16,817 bases of DNA, taken from assembly GCA_031256615.1 (NCBI GenBank), contig JAIRQG010000146.1:1-16817 (forward strand), read 5' to 3'. The notes beneath the pieces are model-generated. The model was given only the letters and a program-made list of their open reading frames with translations, did not search any database and was not told the DNA's origin. This document shows positions 1 to 7,414 of this stretch, in pieces. The stretch comes from Candidatus Methanoplasma sp. (GTDB taxonomy: Archaea > Thermoplasmatota > Thermoplasmata > Methanomassiliicoccales > Methanomethylophilaceae). The stretch's first letter is position 1. Every line of letters begins with the position of its first letter. The translations under genes and the position numbers were made by a program.

Positions 1-1
1 C

Positions 2-373
2 TCGGGAGCCCCCATCTTCATACAGAAAGCGGGAATAACCGCTCTGGAACTGTATCCGGAGGACGGCTCGCTGCCCAGCGCGCTGAAGAACAACATGGAT
101 ATCTTCTCGGAGAGAAGGACGGTGCTTGTCAACGGTCTCAGGGAGATGGGATTCGATGTGCCGATGCCGAAAGGAACATTCTATGTCTGGTTCGACTGCA
201 AGATGCCGTCAGACGAATTTACCGAGAAAATGCTGGATCTGGGCATCATCGTGACGCCCGGACCGGGGTTCGGAAGTTCTGCTCAAGGCTACATACGGAT
301 GACAGTCACCGAACCGGTCGAGCGCATAAAGGAAGCATTGAGCAGGATGAAGCGCGGCTCCATCGGCCACTGA
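2..373 (+). CDS. LL-diaminopimelate aminotransferase-like class I/II aminotransferase (3' end only)
   Basis: This is the C-terminal 123 codons of a pyridoxal-phosphate aminotransferase; the 5' part lies outside the window. Reading frame 2 is open from the edge and begins SGAPIFIQKAGI, close to the segment just after the PLP lysine in LL-diaminopimelate and related aminotransferases. Further on it has the small-domain signature PKGTFYVW and VTPGPGFG, followed by GYIRMT, which contains the arginine that normally binds the substrate alpha-carboxylate. The family transfers an amino group between glutamate and LL-diaminopimelate (lysine synthesis) or aromatic/aspartate-type keto acids; the fragment cannot separate these. 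The gene ends two bases before the stop of the convergent PGK gene. Family assignment is firm, exact substrate is not. Confidence 0.8.
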   Translation, partial: SGAPIFIQKAGITALELYPEDGSLPSALKNNMDIFSERRTVLVNGLREMGFDVPMPKGTFYVWFDCKMPSDEFTEKMLDLGIIVTPGPGFGSSAQGYIRMTVTEPVERIKEALSRMKRGSIGH

Positions 374-375
374 GT

Positions 376-1668
376 TTACGATCCGAATTTCACCTTTGAG
401 TGCTTCAGAGCCTCTATCACAGGAAGAGGCTCCTGCAGAAGGAACGCCTCCAGCGCACCGCCTCCGGTGCTCATGTACGATACTCTGTCGGCGAGATCGA
501 ACCTTTCCGCCGCGCCGGAGGTGTGTCCTCCTCCCAGAACAGAGAGGCCTTTGCTTTCGACCATCGCCATCATGAGCTGTTTCGTACCGATCTCGAATCC
601 GGACTTCTCGAACATGCCGGCGGGGCCGGACATGAAAGATGTCTTTGAGGACAGTATGACCTTTCTGAATTTGGCTATGGACTGATCCCCTATGTCCAGT
701 GCCGGTTCGGCTGTCGGCAGGTCCCCAGTTCTTACGCATACCCTCCTGCCGTCCCTTTCCACGGCAACATCCACAGGAAGGAGTATCTTCTGCCCGTGTT
801 TGGTAAGCACGTCTCTCGCTGCTTGGAAATTCTCTTCGGTAAGTTCATCGGCTAGAGCCTTGCTGCTGGCCCCACCGATGTCGACGCCTCTTGCCAGCAG
901 GAACGCATTCCCCGCGAGGCCGACGACTATCACCGTGTCGGCGATACCGCTGGTCAGGACGCGGTCTATCATATACGGCACATCTCCGAACTTCGCTCCG
1001 CCGAGAATGAAGACCGACGGTTGCTTTGGCTTGCCGAGTATCGTCTTAAGGGCGTACAGCTCCCTTGCCATAAGCCTTCCGGATGCGGAAGGCACCCTCA
1101 CTTGGAATCCTACCAGAGAACACTGCGAACGGTGCGCCGCGCCGAACGCATCGCACACGTAATAATCAATGAGCGGGAAGAGTTCTGTGACAAGTTCCGC
1201 TTCCGCATGCACCACCATCTCGGCGGAGACCGACTCGCAGTCCAGTTCCCTTACGTTGCCGAGCAGGACCGCTTCTCCGGGTTCCATCTGCGATATTGCT
1301 TTTTTTGCCTGATCCCCGATGACGTCGTTCACATATTTTACAGGTGCATTGAGATTCTTAGACAGCAGGGCGGCATGCTGTTCCAGGCCAATGAAGTCCC
1401 ATGCGCCTTTTCTGCTCTGGTGCGCAAGGATCACGACCTTTGCCTTTTTTCCCATTAGCTCTCTTACAGTAGGGACAATGCTCCTTATCCTTGCGTCATT
1501 CAGGATCCTGAGGTCCTTTTTGTTGAGAGGACAGTTTATGTCTACTCTCAAAAGGACGGTCTTATCCTTGAAGTTGAAATCCTCAAGTGTGTTGAAGTCT
1601 TTCGTGCTCTCACCTTTATCGGCATATCCCAAGGGCTTTGTTCGTCTTTGAGATCGACACGGAAGCAT
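376..1668 (-). CDS. pgk: Phosphoglycerate kinase, archaeal type
   Basis: Interconverts 1,3-bisphosphoglycerate + ADP and 3-phosphoglycerate + ATP in the cytosol (glycolysis/gluconeogenesis). Visible motifs in order: RVDINCPL and DARIR (N-domain substrate site), AHQSRKG, GGAKF, SGPAGMFE (nucleotide site), GGGHTSGAAE and STGGGALEAFL. Length about 410-430 aa is normal. It lies just downstream of GAPDH, the enzyme one step earlier, and overlaps it, so the two are probably co-transcribed. The start is uncertain. ATG 1668 is the first canonical start, but it gives a 21-residue extension read entirely inside the GAPDH coding region. Family-like sequence (KDFNTLEDFNFKDK) begins right after an in-frame ACG at 1605-1603, which is preceded 4 bases upstream by a good AGGTGA site (1615-1610). 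The true start may be this ACG, or a TTG at 1632. Confidence 0.93.
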   Translation of the reverse strand: MLPCRSQRRTKPLGYADKGESTKDFNTLEDFNFKDKTVLLRVDINCPLNKKDLRILNDARIRSIVPTVRELMGKKAKVVILAHQSRKGAWDFIGLEQHAALLSKNLNAPVKYVNDVIGDQAKKAISQMEPGEAVLLGNVRELDCESVSAEMVVHAEAELVTELFPLIDYYVCDAFGAAHRSQCSLVGFQVRVPSASGRLMARELYALKTILGKPKQPSVFILGGAKFGDVPYMIDRVLTSGIADTVIVVGLAGNAFLLARGVDIGGASSKALADELTEENFQAARDVLTKHGQKILLPVDVAVERDGRRVCVRTGDLPTAEPALDIGDQSIAKFRKVILSSKTSFMSGPAGMFEKSGFEIGTKQLMMAMVESKGLSVLGGGHTSGAAERFDLADRVSYMSTGGGALEAFLLQEPLPVIEALKHSKVKFGS

Positions 1669-2632
1669 TCTCTTCCAGTTTGCACATGGACCTTATGCAG
1701 TCCACGTTCTCCGGCACAACATCGGATTCCTGATGCACCGCTTGGTAATAATAGAGCATCTTGCCGACGACCTTAACGCCGTCCTCCCACACCACGATCT
1801 CGTACATGTCGGACCTGTTCCTTCCGAGCTCCTTTCCGAGCTCCATTATCTCGCTGGTGCCTTTAAGCCCGCTGCTGCTCTTTACCAGTTTTACGCGGGG
1901 TGAAGCTTTCATTATACCGAGTACCTCCTCGGTGGTGGATTCTCTCTGGAGTTCAACGACTATGGTATGCAGGTGCATCAGCGTCGTCGATGCTTTGACG
2001 GCCATTGTGTTTATGTTGAGCCAAGGCATCACGCTTTTTACGTCCGGCCCGTGGTGGGTTGGAAGTTTCACCGACGGCTCCAATCCGTTTATCGGGCCTC
2101 CCTTGCTGTTGCCCGGGTCCGTGCCTCTTCTGATAAGCGTAGCATAAACGTTCGTTATCTTGATCGCTTTATCGATGGGGTTAAGGGTCCTGATGAGGCC
2201 GGTGGTATTGCATGAGACGACCCTTGAGAGCTGCGCGCCCCACGACTCACTGTAGTTGGCAGAGGAGTTGAATGAGATGCCTGTGAGGCTGTGGTCCTCC
2301 CCGCCCTGGAATATCGCTTTTATTCCTGCCGCTTCATACTCCGCTTTGTAGATCTCCCCTACATCGCCGGGCGTACAGTCAACCATTATTTCGACCGCTT
2401 TGCAGAGGTCTTTGACGGTCCCTTTGACAGGTATGCCTGCATTCTTGAATGCCGCGATGCTGTCTTCCGGCACATAGATGTCGTACCCTTTGTCAGCGGC
2501 TGCCCGCGCCTCAAAGGTCGGCCTTGTTTTAGTTACCCCTATGATCTCCATATCGTCCTGTTTGTTTACTGCGTCCGCCACTCTCTTGCCGATCGTGCCG
2601 TAGCCGTTTATACCCACCTTTACTTTGGACAC
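1616..2632 (-). CDS. gap: Glyceraldehyde-3-phosphate dehydrogenase, archaeal type II
   Basis: NAD(P)-dependent oxidative phosphorylation of glyceraldehyde 3-phosphate to 1,3-bisphosphoglycerate, reversible; cytosolic tetramer in the family. The 338-residue length and sequence match the archaeal type II enzyme rather than the bacterial one. The N-terminal Rossmann motif is GINGYGTIG (residues 8-16). The catalytic cysteine is C141 in VVSCNTTGL, followed by RRGTDP and LPTHHGPDV as in archaeal homologues. The start is GTG at 2632, chosen because it gives the family N-terminus MSKVKVGINGYG and has GAGGA 5 bases upstream. The end overlaps the start of pgk. A TATA-like element at 2662-2670 would place the transcript start near 2640. 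Confidence 0.95.
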   Translation of the reverse strand: MSKVKVGINGYGTIGKRVADAVNKQDDMEIIGVTKTRPTFEARAAADKGYDIYVPEDSIAAFKNAGIPVKGTVKDLCKAVEIMVDCTPGDVGEIYKAEYEAAGIKAIFQGGEDHSLTGISFNSSANYSESWGAQLSRVVSCNTTGLIRTLNPIDKAIKITNVYATLIRRGTDPGNSKGGPINGLEPSVKLPTHHGPDVKSVMPWLNINTMAVKASTTLMHLHTIVVELQRESTTEEVLGIMKASPRVKLVKSSSGLKGTSEIMELGKELGRNRSDMYEIVVWEDGVKVVGKMLYYYQAVHQESDVVPENVDCIRSMCKLEENASVSISKTNKALGICR

Positions 2633-2661
2633 TGAATTCCTCTGACACCTAATAGTTCACA

Positions 2662-2670
2662 GATAAAATA
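2662..2670 (-). promoter_or_regulatory. Probable TATA box of the gap-pgk operon
   Basis: On the minus strand the sequence is TATTTTATC, in an AT-rich patch of an otherwise mid-GC region. It is centred about 34 bases before the GTG start of gap, which would give a leader of roughly 8-10 bases that carries the GAGGA ribosome site. Inferred from position and composition only. Confidence 0.4.
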
Positions 2671-2735
2671 ATCTTTACCTGTTTTCAATATTGTTCCCGA
2701 TACCTTCGACATATGCGACCAGCAGTTTACCGCAA

Positions 2736-2745
2736 TTATATAAAA
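2736..2745 (+). promoter_or_regulatory. TATA box of the acetolactate synthase gene
   Basis: TTATATAAAA lies 38 bases (centre) before the ATG at 2779, predicting transcription from about 2765. The short leader would hold the ribosome site GAGGT (2768-2772). It is the best archaeal TATA match in the divergent gap-ilvB intergenic region. Confidence 0.6.
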
Positions 2746-2778
2746 TAGTCTTTGGATACGTTGTTCTGAGGTATACTC

Positions 2779-4455
2779 ATGAAAGGATCAAGAGCACTAC
2801 TCAAATTGCTGGAGGACAAAGGAGTTGAAACGATGTTCGGGTACCCGGGCGGCGTAGTGATTCCAATCTATGATGAAATATTGGAGTCATCAATTAGACA
2901 CGTCCTTGTACGCCATGAGCAGTGCGCTGCGCACATGGCGGACGGATTCGCCAGAGCCAGCGGCATCCCCGGCGTGTGTCTCGCCACAAGCGGCCCGGGC
3001 GCCACTAACCTTGTCACAGGCATAGGCACAGCATATGCCGATTCGGTGCCGATGATCGCGCTTACAGGCCAGGTCGGCACAGGGTCCCTGGGGATAGGCG
3101 CTTTCCAGGAGGTCGATGCGTACAGCCTGATGATGCCCATCACGAAGCACAGCTTCAGGGTCTTGGAGGTGAACAGGCTTCCGCATGCGATACTGGAGGC
3201 ATGGGAAATCTGCCAAACGGGAAGACCGGGACCGGTCCACATCGATTTCCCCGCCGATCAGATCAACGCTGATGTTGACGAGTCTCTGTTCAATGAGACC
3301 TACGGCATAAAGCACATGAAGGAAGACTATTCCGGAATAGAACAGGCAGCGCAGTGGATCAAAGAGGCCCAGAGGCCGGTCATGCTTGCGGGCGGAGGGG
3401 CCATCGGAGCAAACGCCAGCCCGGAGATCATAAAGCTTGCCGAGATGGCCAGCATACCCGTCATAACGCCGCTGATGGGCATCGGCGTCATTCCCTCTTC
3501 GCATCCGCTCTGTTTGGGATCGTTAGGAATGCACGGCAGAGTGTGTTCGCTCAATGCGTTCAGGAATTCAGACCTCATCATAGCTGTCGGCACGAAGTTC
3601 TCAGACAGGACATACAGCCCTCAGACAGCCCCCTCGCAATCATGCAAGGTCATTCATATAGACGTTGATCCCACAGAGTTCGATAAACACAAGAGGGAAG
3701 CGATCAACATAACCGGCGACGCGAAGAAAGTCACCGCCATGATCATCGAGAAGCTTGGAGGCTATGCAGGTAGCCGCATCGAATGGGATCAGAACATCCG
3801 GGAACTCAAGAAACACTGCAGCTGCGATTTCAATTATGATCTGACGCCCATTGTCCCGCAGAAGGTAATGTACGAGATCAACAGGATAACAAGAGAGGAT
3901 CCCGACGACTACATCATCACCACGGATGTCGGACAGAATCAGATGTGGGCGATGCACTATCTGCAGATCGAACGCCCCAGGCACTTCATCTCTTCAGGCA
4001 GTTTCGGCACCATGGGATTCGGCCTTCCCTCAGCGATAGGCGCGAAAGCCGCGTGCCCTGACAAGAAAGTGATGACAATAACCGGCGACGGCGGGCTGCA
4101 GATGGTGATGCAGGACATAGCGACATCTGTCGCCGAGGACCTGCCGGTGGTCATCTGTCTGCTTAACAATGGATGGCTGGGTATGGTCAAACAGTGGCAG
4201 AAGCTGTTCTGGAACGAGAGGTACAGCAACACCAAGCTGGGGGCGAATCCCGATTTCATGAAGATCGCTCAGGCATACGGCGCAAAAGGCATCCGCGTCG
4301 AGAAACCGGGAGAGATACGCGACGCTTTCAGGGAGGCTTTCAGCAGCGGAGAGACGTCCATAGTGGAGATCATGATCGACTGTGAGGAAGATATCACTCC
4401 GATGATACCCGCGAATCCGGCGATTCCGCTGATCAAAGGGCGTTGCAAGTTCTGA
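2779..4455 (+). CDS. ilvB: Acetolactate synthase, large (catalytic) subunit
   Basis: Thiamine-diphosphate enzyme that condenses two pyruvates to 2-acetolactate (valine/leucine) or pyruvate with 2-oxobutyrate (isoleucine). The 558 residues show the three-domain layout: PYR domain with the catalytic glutamate E47 in VRHEQCAAHMADG and the SGPGATN loop; a central FAD-type domain (roughly 190-330, with PVMLAGGGA); and a C-terminal PP domain with the ThDP motif GDGG...LLNNGWLGM (from about 436). This distinguishes it from pyruvate oxidase or benzoylformate decarboxylase less firmly than from other families, but FGYPGG at the N-terminus and the C-terminal PMIPANPAI segment are typical of biosynthetic enzymes. 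Start is ATG with GAGGT 6 bases upstream. No ilvN regulatory subunit follows; ilvC lies at 9091 on the same strand, separated by a minus-strand operon. Confidence 0.93.
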   Translation: MKGSRALLKLLEDKGVETMFGYPGGVVIPIYDEILESSIRHVLVRHEQCAAHMADGFARASGIPGVCLATSGPGATNLVTGIGTAYADSVPMIALTGQVGTGSLGIGAFQEVDAYSLMMPITKHSFRVLEVNRLPHAILEAWEICQTGRPGPVHIDFPADQINADVDESLFNETYGIKHMKEDYSGIEQAAQWIKEAQRPVMLAGGGAIGANASPEIIKLAEMASIPVITPLMGIGVIPSSHPLCLGSLGMHGRVCSLNAFRNSDLIIAVGTKFSDRTYSPQTAPSQSCKVIHIDVDPTEFDKHKREAINITGDAKKVTAMIIEKLGGYAGSRIEWDQNIRELKKHCSCDFNYDLTPIVPQKVMYEINRITREDPDDYIITTDVGQNQMWAMHYLQIERPRHFISSGSFGTMGFGLPSAIGAKAACPDKKVMTITGDGGLQMVMQDIATSVAEDLPVVICLLNNGWLGMVKQWQKLFWNERYSNTKLGANPDFMKIAQAYGAKGIRVEKPGEIRDAFREAFSSGETSIVEIMIDCEEDITPMIPANPAIPLIKGRCKF

Positions 4456-4470
4456 TTAAACCATTTAGTA

Positions 4471-4486
4471 TTTATTTTTAAAAAAT
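4471..4486. terminator. Possible bidirectional oligo-T terminator between ilvB and the aminomutase operon
   Basis: The tract TTTATTTTTAAAAAAT, 16 bases after the ilvB stop, gives T-runs on both strands. It lies between two convergent transcription units; the minus-strand aminomutase gene ends at 4579. Archaeal termination commonly needs only a U-rich tract, so one tract could serve both sides. No strong hairpin precedes it. Confidence 0.4.
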
Positions 4487-4578
4487 AGCTACTGTGCTAG
4501 GTGATCGGCCGCCGGAATGCCGCGTGGCAGGAGCACGACTGCCGCTGCACATTTGATCGGATATCTTCCGTCACAAAA

Positions 4579-5730
4579 TCATTTGTGTATCAGATTGGAG
4601 TGTCCGTTTCCGTTGGGCTGAGGGTATTCGTAAATATGACCCAGATAATTTCTCATAACAACTTTTTCATCATCGATGGAGACGATGTACTCTGGATTCA
4701 TGGGGACCTTGCCACCGCCTCCCGGAGTGTCTATGGCGAAAATTGGTATCGCAAAACCGGAGATATTCCCGCGCAATTCCCCAATGATCCTGATGCCTGT
4801 CCTCACGTCAGTTCTGAAATGCTGTAATCCTTTGCTCATATCGCACTGGTAGAGGTAATACGGCCTGACCCTTGCTTTGGTTAGACCCAACATAAGGGCT
4901 TTGATCGTTTCGGCATCGTCATTGACACCCCGGAGCAGCACGCTCTGGTTACCTAAGGGAATGCCGGCATCGACGATCGAAGCGCACGCCTCGACAGATG
5001 CGTTCGTCAGTTCCTTTGGGTGGTTGAAGTGTGTGTTTATCCATATGGGTTGGTGTTTTTTCAGCATGCTGAGCAGCGCCGGCGTCACTCTCATGGGCAT
5101 CGTGACGGGGATTCTCGTTCCGATGCGGATGATCTCCACATGTTCGATCTCACGCAGCTTGGATAAAATAAGGTCGAGTCCGGCGTCGGAGAGTGTCAGC
5201 GGGTCCCCGCCGGATACCAGCACATCCCTGATTTCAGGCGTTCTTCTGATGTATTCGACCGCTTCGTCGATCTCCTCGTTGCTTATCGAGATATCTTCCT
5301 CGCCGACGAGCCTTCTGCGGGTACAATGCCTGCAGTACATTGCACAGCACCGCGTCACTAAAAAGAGCACCCTGTCGGGGTATCTGTGCACGATGTTCCT
5401 AACGGGGCTGAATCTTTCTTCGCCGAGGGGATCGGCCATCTCCCACGGGAATGTTCTTTTCTCATTGATCAACGGGACCGCCTGCGCCCGGATGGGATCA
5501 CACGGGTCATTTGGGTCGATCAGCGAGGCGTAATAAGGCGTCACCGCCATGCGAAAATCCTCAAGACATGCTGAAATATCCGTTTTTTCCTTTTCGGAGA
5601 GATTTAGCACACCGGATAACTGCGCTGCATCCATGATGCGGTTGCGGTACTGCCAGTGCCAATCGTTCCACTCCGGCGATCCTTCGGTGACGCCGAACAT
5701 CCGGAACACGCGTTCATTCGTTCTGCTCAT
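4579..5730 (-). CDS. kamA: L-lysine 2,3-aminomutase (radical SAM, PLP), last gene of a four-gene operon
   Basis: Moves the alpha-amino group of L-lysine to C3, giving beta-lysine. The radical SAM cluster motif is CAMYCRHC (C129, C133, C136), followed by SGGDPL (183-188). The PLP lysine is K341 in DTPGGGGKVP. The two aspartates that hold the lysine side-chain amine in the Clostridium enzyme (D293, D330) correspond to D297 (YQCDMS) and D334 (IDTPGG), with the same 37-residue spacing and the same 7-residue distance to the PLP lysine. Glutamate 2,3-aminomutase has Lys/Asn at these positions, so lysine is the likely substrate. The C-terminal cysteines that bind zinc in the clostridial enzyme are absent. 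Length 383 aa. ATG 5730 follows the ligase stop by three bases and has GGTGAGGG directly upstream. Methanogens normally pair this enzyme (AblA) with acetyltransferase AblB to make an osmolyte; AblB is not adjacent. Confidence 0.92.
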   Translation of the reverse strand: MSRTNERVFRMFGVTEGSPEWNDWHWQYRNRIMDAAQLSGVLNLSEKEKTDISACLEDFRMAVTPYYASLIDPNDPCDPIRAQAVPLINEKRTFPWEMADPLGEERFSPVRNIVHRYPDRVLFLVTRCCAMYCRHCTRRRLVGEEDISISNEEIDEAVEYIRRTPEIRDVLVSGGDPLTLSDAGLDLILSKLREIEHVEIIRIGTRIPVTMPMRVTPALLSMLKKHQPIWINTHFNHPKELTNASVEACASIVDAGIPLGNQSVLLRGVNDDAETIKALMLGLTKARVRPYYLYQCDMSKGLQHFRTDVRTGIRIIGELRGNISGFAIPIFAIDTPGGGGKVPMNPEYIVSIDDEKVVMRNYLGHIYEYPQPNGNGHSNLIHK

Positions 5731-5733
5731 CCC

Positions 5734-6729
5734 TCACCACCGCATCCCATACCGCTTCAGAGCGCAGCCCAGTATCGCGCGGATAAGGTCGTCATATTCT
5801 ATCTTGTTATATCCCGCCAGCATCGGGAAGTCGCTATAGCCCGGAGCCAGCCCGGGCAGGGGATTCACCTCGATGAAGAACACGTGTCCGTTCTCGGAAA
5901 GTCTGAAATCGACCCTGGCAAGGTCCAGGCAGCCAAGCGTTCTGTAGACCGTCTCGGCATCGCGTTTCATTTTGGCGGTGAGTTCATGAGGAAGGTCCGG
6001 CGGACATTCGTAAGAGATATAGTCCTGGTAGTTCTGCTTTACTTCGTAACTGTAGATCCTATGGGGGCCTCTGAGCTTGCGATAGATGATCTCCATTGGC
6101 TCAAGGACGCGTATGTCGGGGCCGTTTCCGATGATCCCTACCGTGAACTCCCTGCCGTCGATATACTGTTCCGCCAGAAGGTCGCCTCCGAGATCCGGCA
6201 TCGATCTTTCGACAAGTGTCCGCAATTGCGTCATATCCTCCGCGACGCTGTCATCCGAAACGCCCTTGCTCGATCCCTCCGCATTCGGTTTCACCAGCAC
6301 CGGGAACGGGATATCGCCGGGCAGCTCCTTTTCCTCATGCGTAATGACGCAGAAAGCAGGGGTCTCTATGCCGCAGCTTCGGACAAGCCTTTTTGTCATG
6401 GCTTTGTCCATAGCGACCGAGAGCGCAGCGGCGTCCGAACCTGTGAAGGGGATGCCGTAATATTCGAGAATGGCGGGGATCTGCGCTTCCCTGCTCCTGC
6501 CGAAACGTCCCTCTGCGATATTGAAAACGATGTCCGGCGAAGCCGCTTCCAGTTTTTGAGGGAATTCCTCCGTGGCTTCCAACACCACGGTCTCGAATCC
6601 GCCGTTCCTCAGCGCGGCCTTTATCGCATCGACCGTCTCCGGTTCATCGAACTCCGCCTCGATATCGGAGGTACGGTCGGTCTTGATGTTGCAGGCAATG
6701 GCCACGCGAAGAACGTCAGACCGGTCCAT
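5734..6729 (-). CDS. ATP-grasp ligase of the D-alanine-D-alanine ligase superfamily, substrate unknown
   Basis: Predicted to activate a carboxylate as an acyl-phosphate and join it to an amine or amino acid. The 331 residues contain FNIAEGRFG (69-77), ATP-grasp lysine K147 in VLVKPNAEGSSKGVS, the YSYEVKQNY segment, and metal ligands around D274 and E287/N289 in FIEVNPLPG. The acceptor loop that binds the terminal D-Ala in true Ddl enzymes (TSHSLVP type) is replaced by PGLAPGYSDFP, so it is probably not a D-Ala-D-Ala ligase. An archaeon without murein would not need one in any case. ATG 6729 was chosen over an upstream ATG (6774) because GGAGG lies 7 bases before it and it limits the overlap with the preceding gene to 14 bases. 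Its place between a peptidase and the aminomutase suggests it couples lysine or beta-lysine to a partner. Confidence 0.82.
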   Translation of the reverse strand: MDRSDVLRVAIACNIKTDRTSDIEAEFDEPETVDAIKAALRNGGFETVVLEATEEFPQKLEAASPDIVFNIAEGRFGRSREAQIPAILEYYGIPFTGSDAAALSVAMDKAMTKRLVRSCGIETPAFCVITHEEKELPGDIPFPVLVKPNAEGSSKGVSDDSVAEDMTQLRTLVERSMPDLGGDLLAEQYIDGREFTVGIIGNGPDIRVLEPMEIIYRKLRGPHRIYSYEVKQNYQDYISYECPPDLPHELTAKMKRDAETVYRTLGCLDLARVDFRLSENGHVFFIEVNPLPGLAPGYSDFPMLAGYNKIEYDDLIRAILGCALKRYGMRW

Positions 6730-7414
6730 CCTTTTCCTCCGTTTCGATCTTTCCGTTTGTATTACGGAACACAACCGGTGCGTTCCTGAGTGTCTTAAGA
6801 TCCCCTTCCTTGTTGGCAGTGTAGAATCCGCCGGTCGAAAGCCCGTGCCCCCTGGAACCGGACCCCATCAGGCGCAATGCGCATTTCAATTCTTTCCATC
6901 CCTCATCCTCGCAGTGCGTATCGAAGGTCATTGGTACGAAATTCAGGCAGTCGAAGAGGCTTGCCGTGCTGTCGTCGCCTTCAACGTTCCAGTGGACCCA
7001 ATTGCGGCCCATCATGATGCATCCCGCTGATGTCCCGAAAAATATCTTTCCATCGTTGTACAGTTCGGTCAGGAAAACATCCAGGCCTGCTTTTTTCAGC
7101 AGCACGATCCCGTCCTCCACTTCTCCTCCCGAAAGGAAGATACAGTCCGCTTCGGAAAGCATTCGTTTCGCCGCCTCAATGTCCGCGCGTTTTCTTGCGA
7201 TAGGGACAAGGGTGACCTCTCCCGCGCCCGCTTTGACCAACTGTCTTTTGATGAGCATGTAGAACGGCCAATTGTCATGGCTCGCCGTTCCGATGTAGGC
7301 GACCTTAGGGTTCGGTTCCCCGCAGGCATCGAACACTGTGCGGAAATTCTCCATCATGCTTTTCATGTCCAGGGAGTGGCCCCCCGGTATCAGATATACT
7401 GGTCTTGCGCTCAT
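6716..7414 (-). CDS. Peptidase S51 / cyanophycinase-like hydrolase
   Basis: Class I glutamine-amidotransferase fold serine hydrolase of the dipeptidase E/cyanophycinase group (232 aa). The nucleophile elbow is GTSAGC with S129. The likely catalytic histidine is H167 in MTFDTHCEDEGW, matching the D-x-H segment of cyanophycinases. LSGGEVEDG (95-103) is the loop that usually supplies the oxyanion/acid region. No signal peptide, so it should be cytosolic. Known members cleave alpha-aspartyl dipeptides or the beta-Asp-Arg/Lys dipeptides released from cyanophycin; which applies here cannot be told. ATG 7414 overlaps the preceding gene's TGA by four bases (ATGA), with GGAG 8 bases upstream, so it is translationally coupled. 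In context it may hydrolyse or proofread the product of the neighbouring ligase. Confidence 0.85.
   Translation of the reverse strand: MSARPVYLIPGGHSLDMKSMMENFRTVFDACGEPNPKVAYIGTASHDNWPFYMLIKRQLVKAGAGEVTLVPIARKRADIEAAKRMLSEADCIFLSGGEVEDGIVLLKKAGLDVFLTELYNDGKIFFGTSAGCIMMGRNWVHWNVEGDDSTASLFDCLNFVPMTFDTHCEDEGWKELKCALRLMGSGSRGHGLSTGGFYTANKEGDLKTLRNAPVVFRNTNGKIETEEKDGPV

Noticed and set aside
5656..6789. Long open frame (377 codons) on the plus strand
   Set aside because: It lies antisense to the ATP-grasp ligase and the end of the aminomutase operon. Its translation is Arg/His-rich with no family motifs, while the opposite strand has clear motifs.
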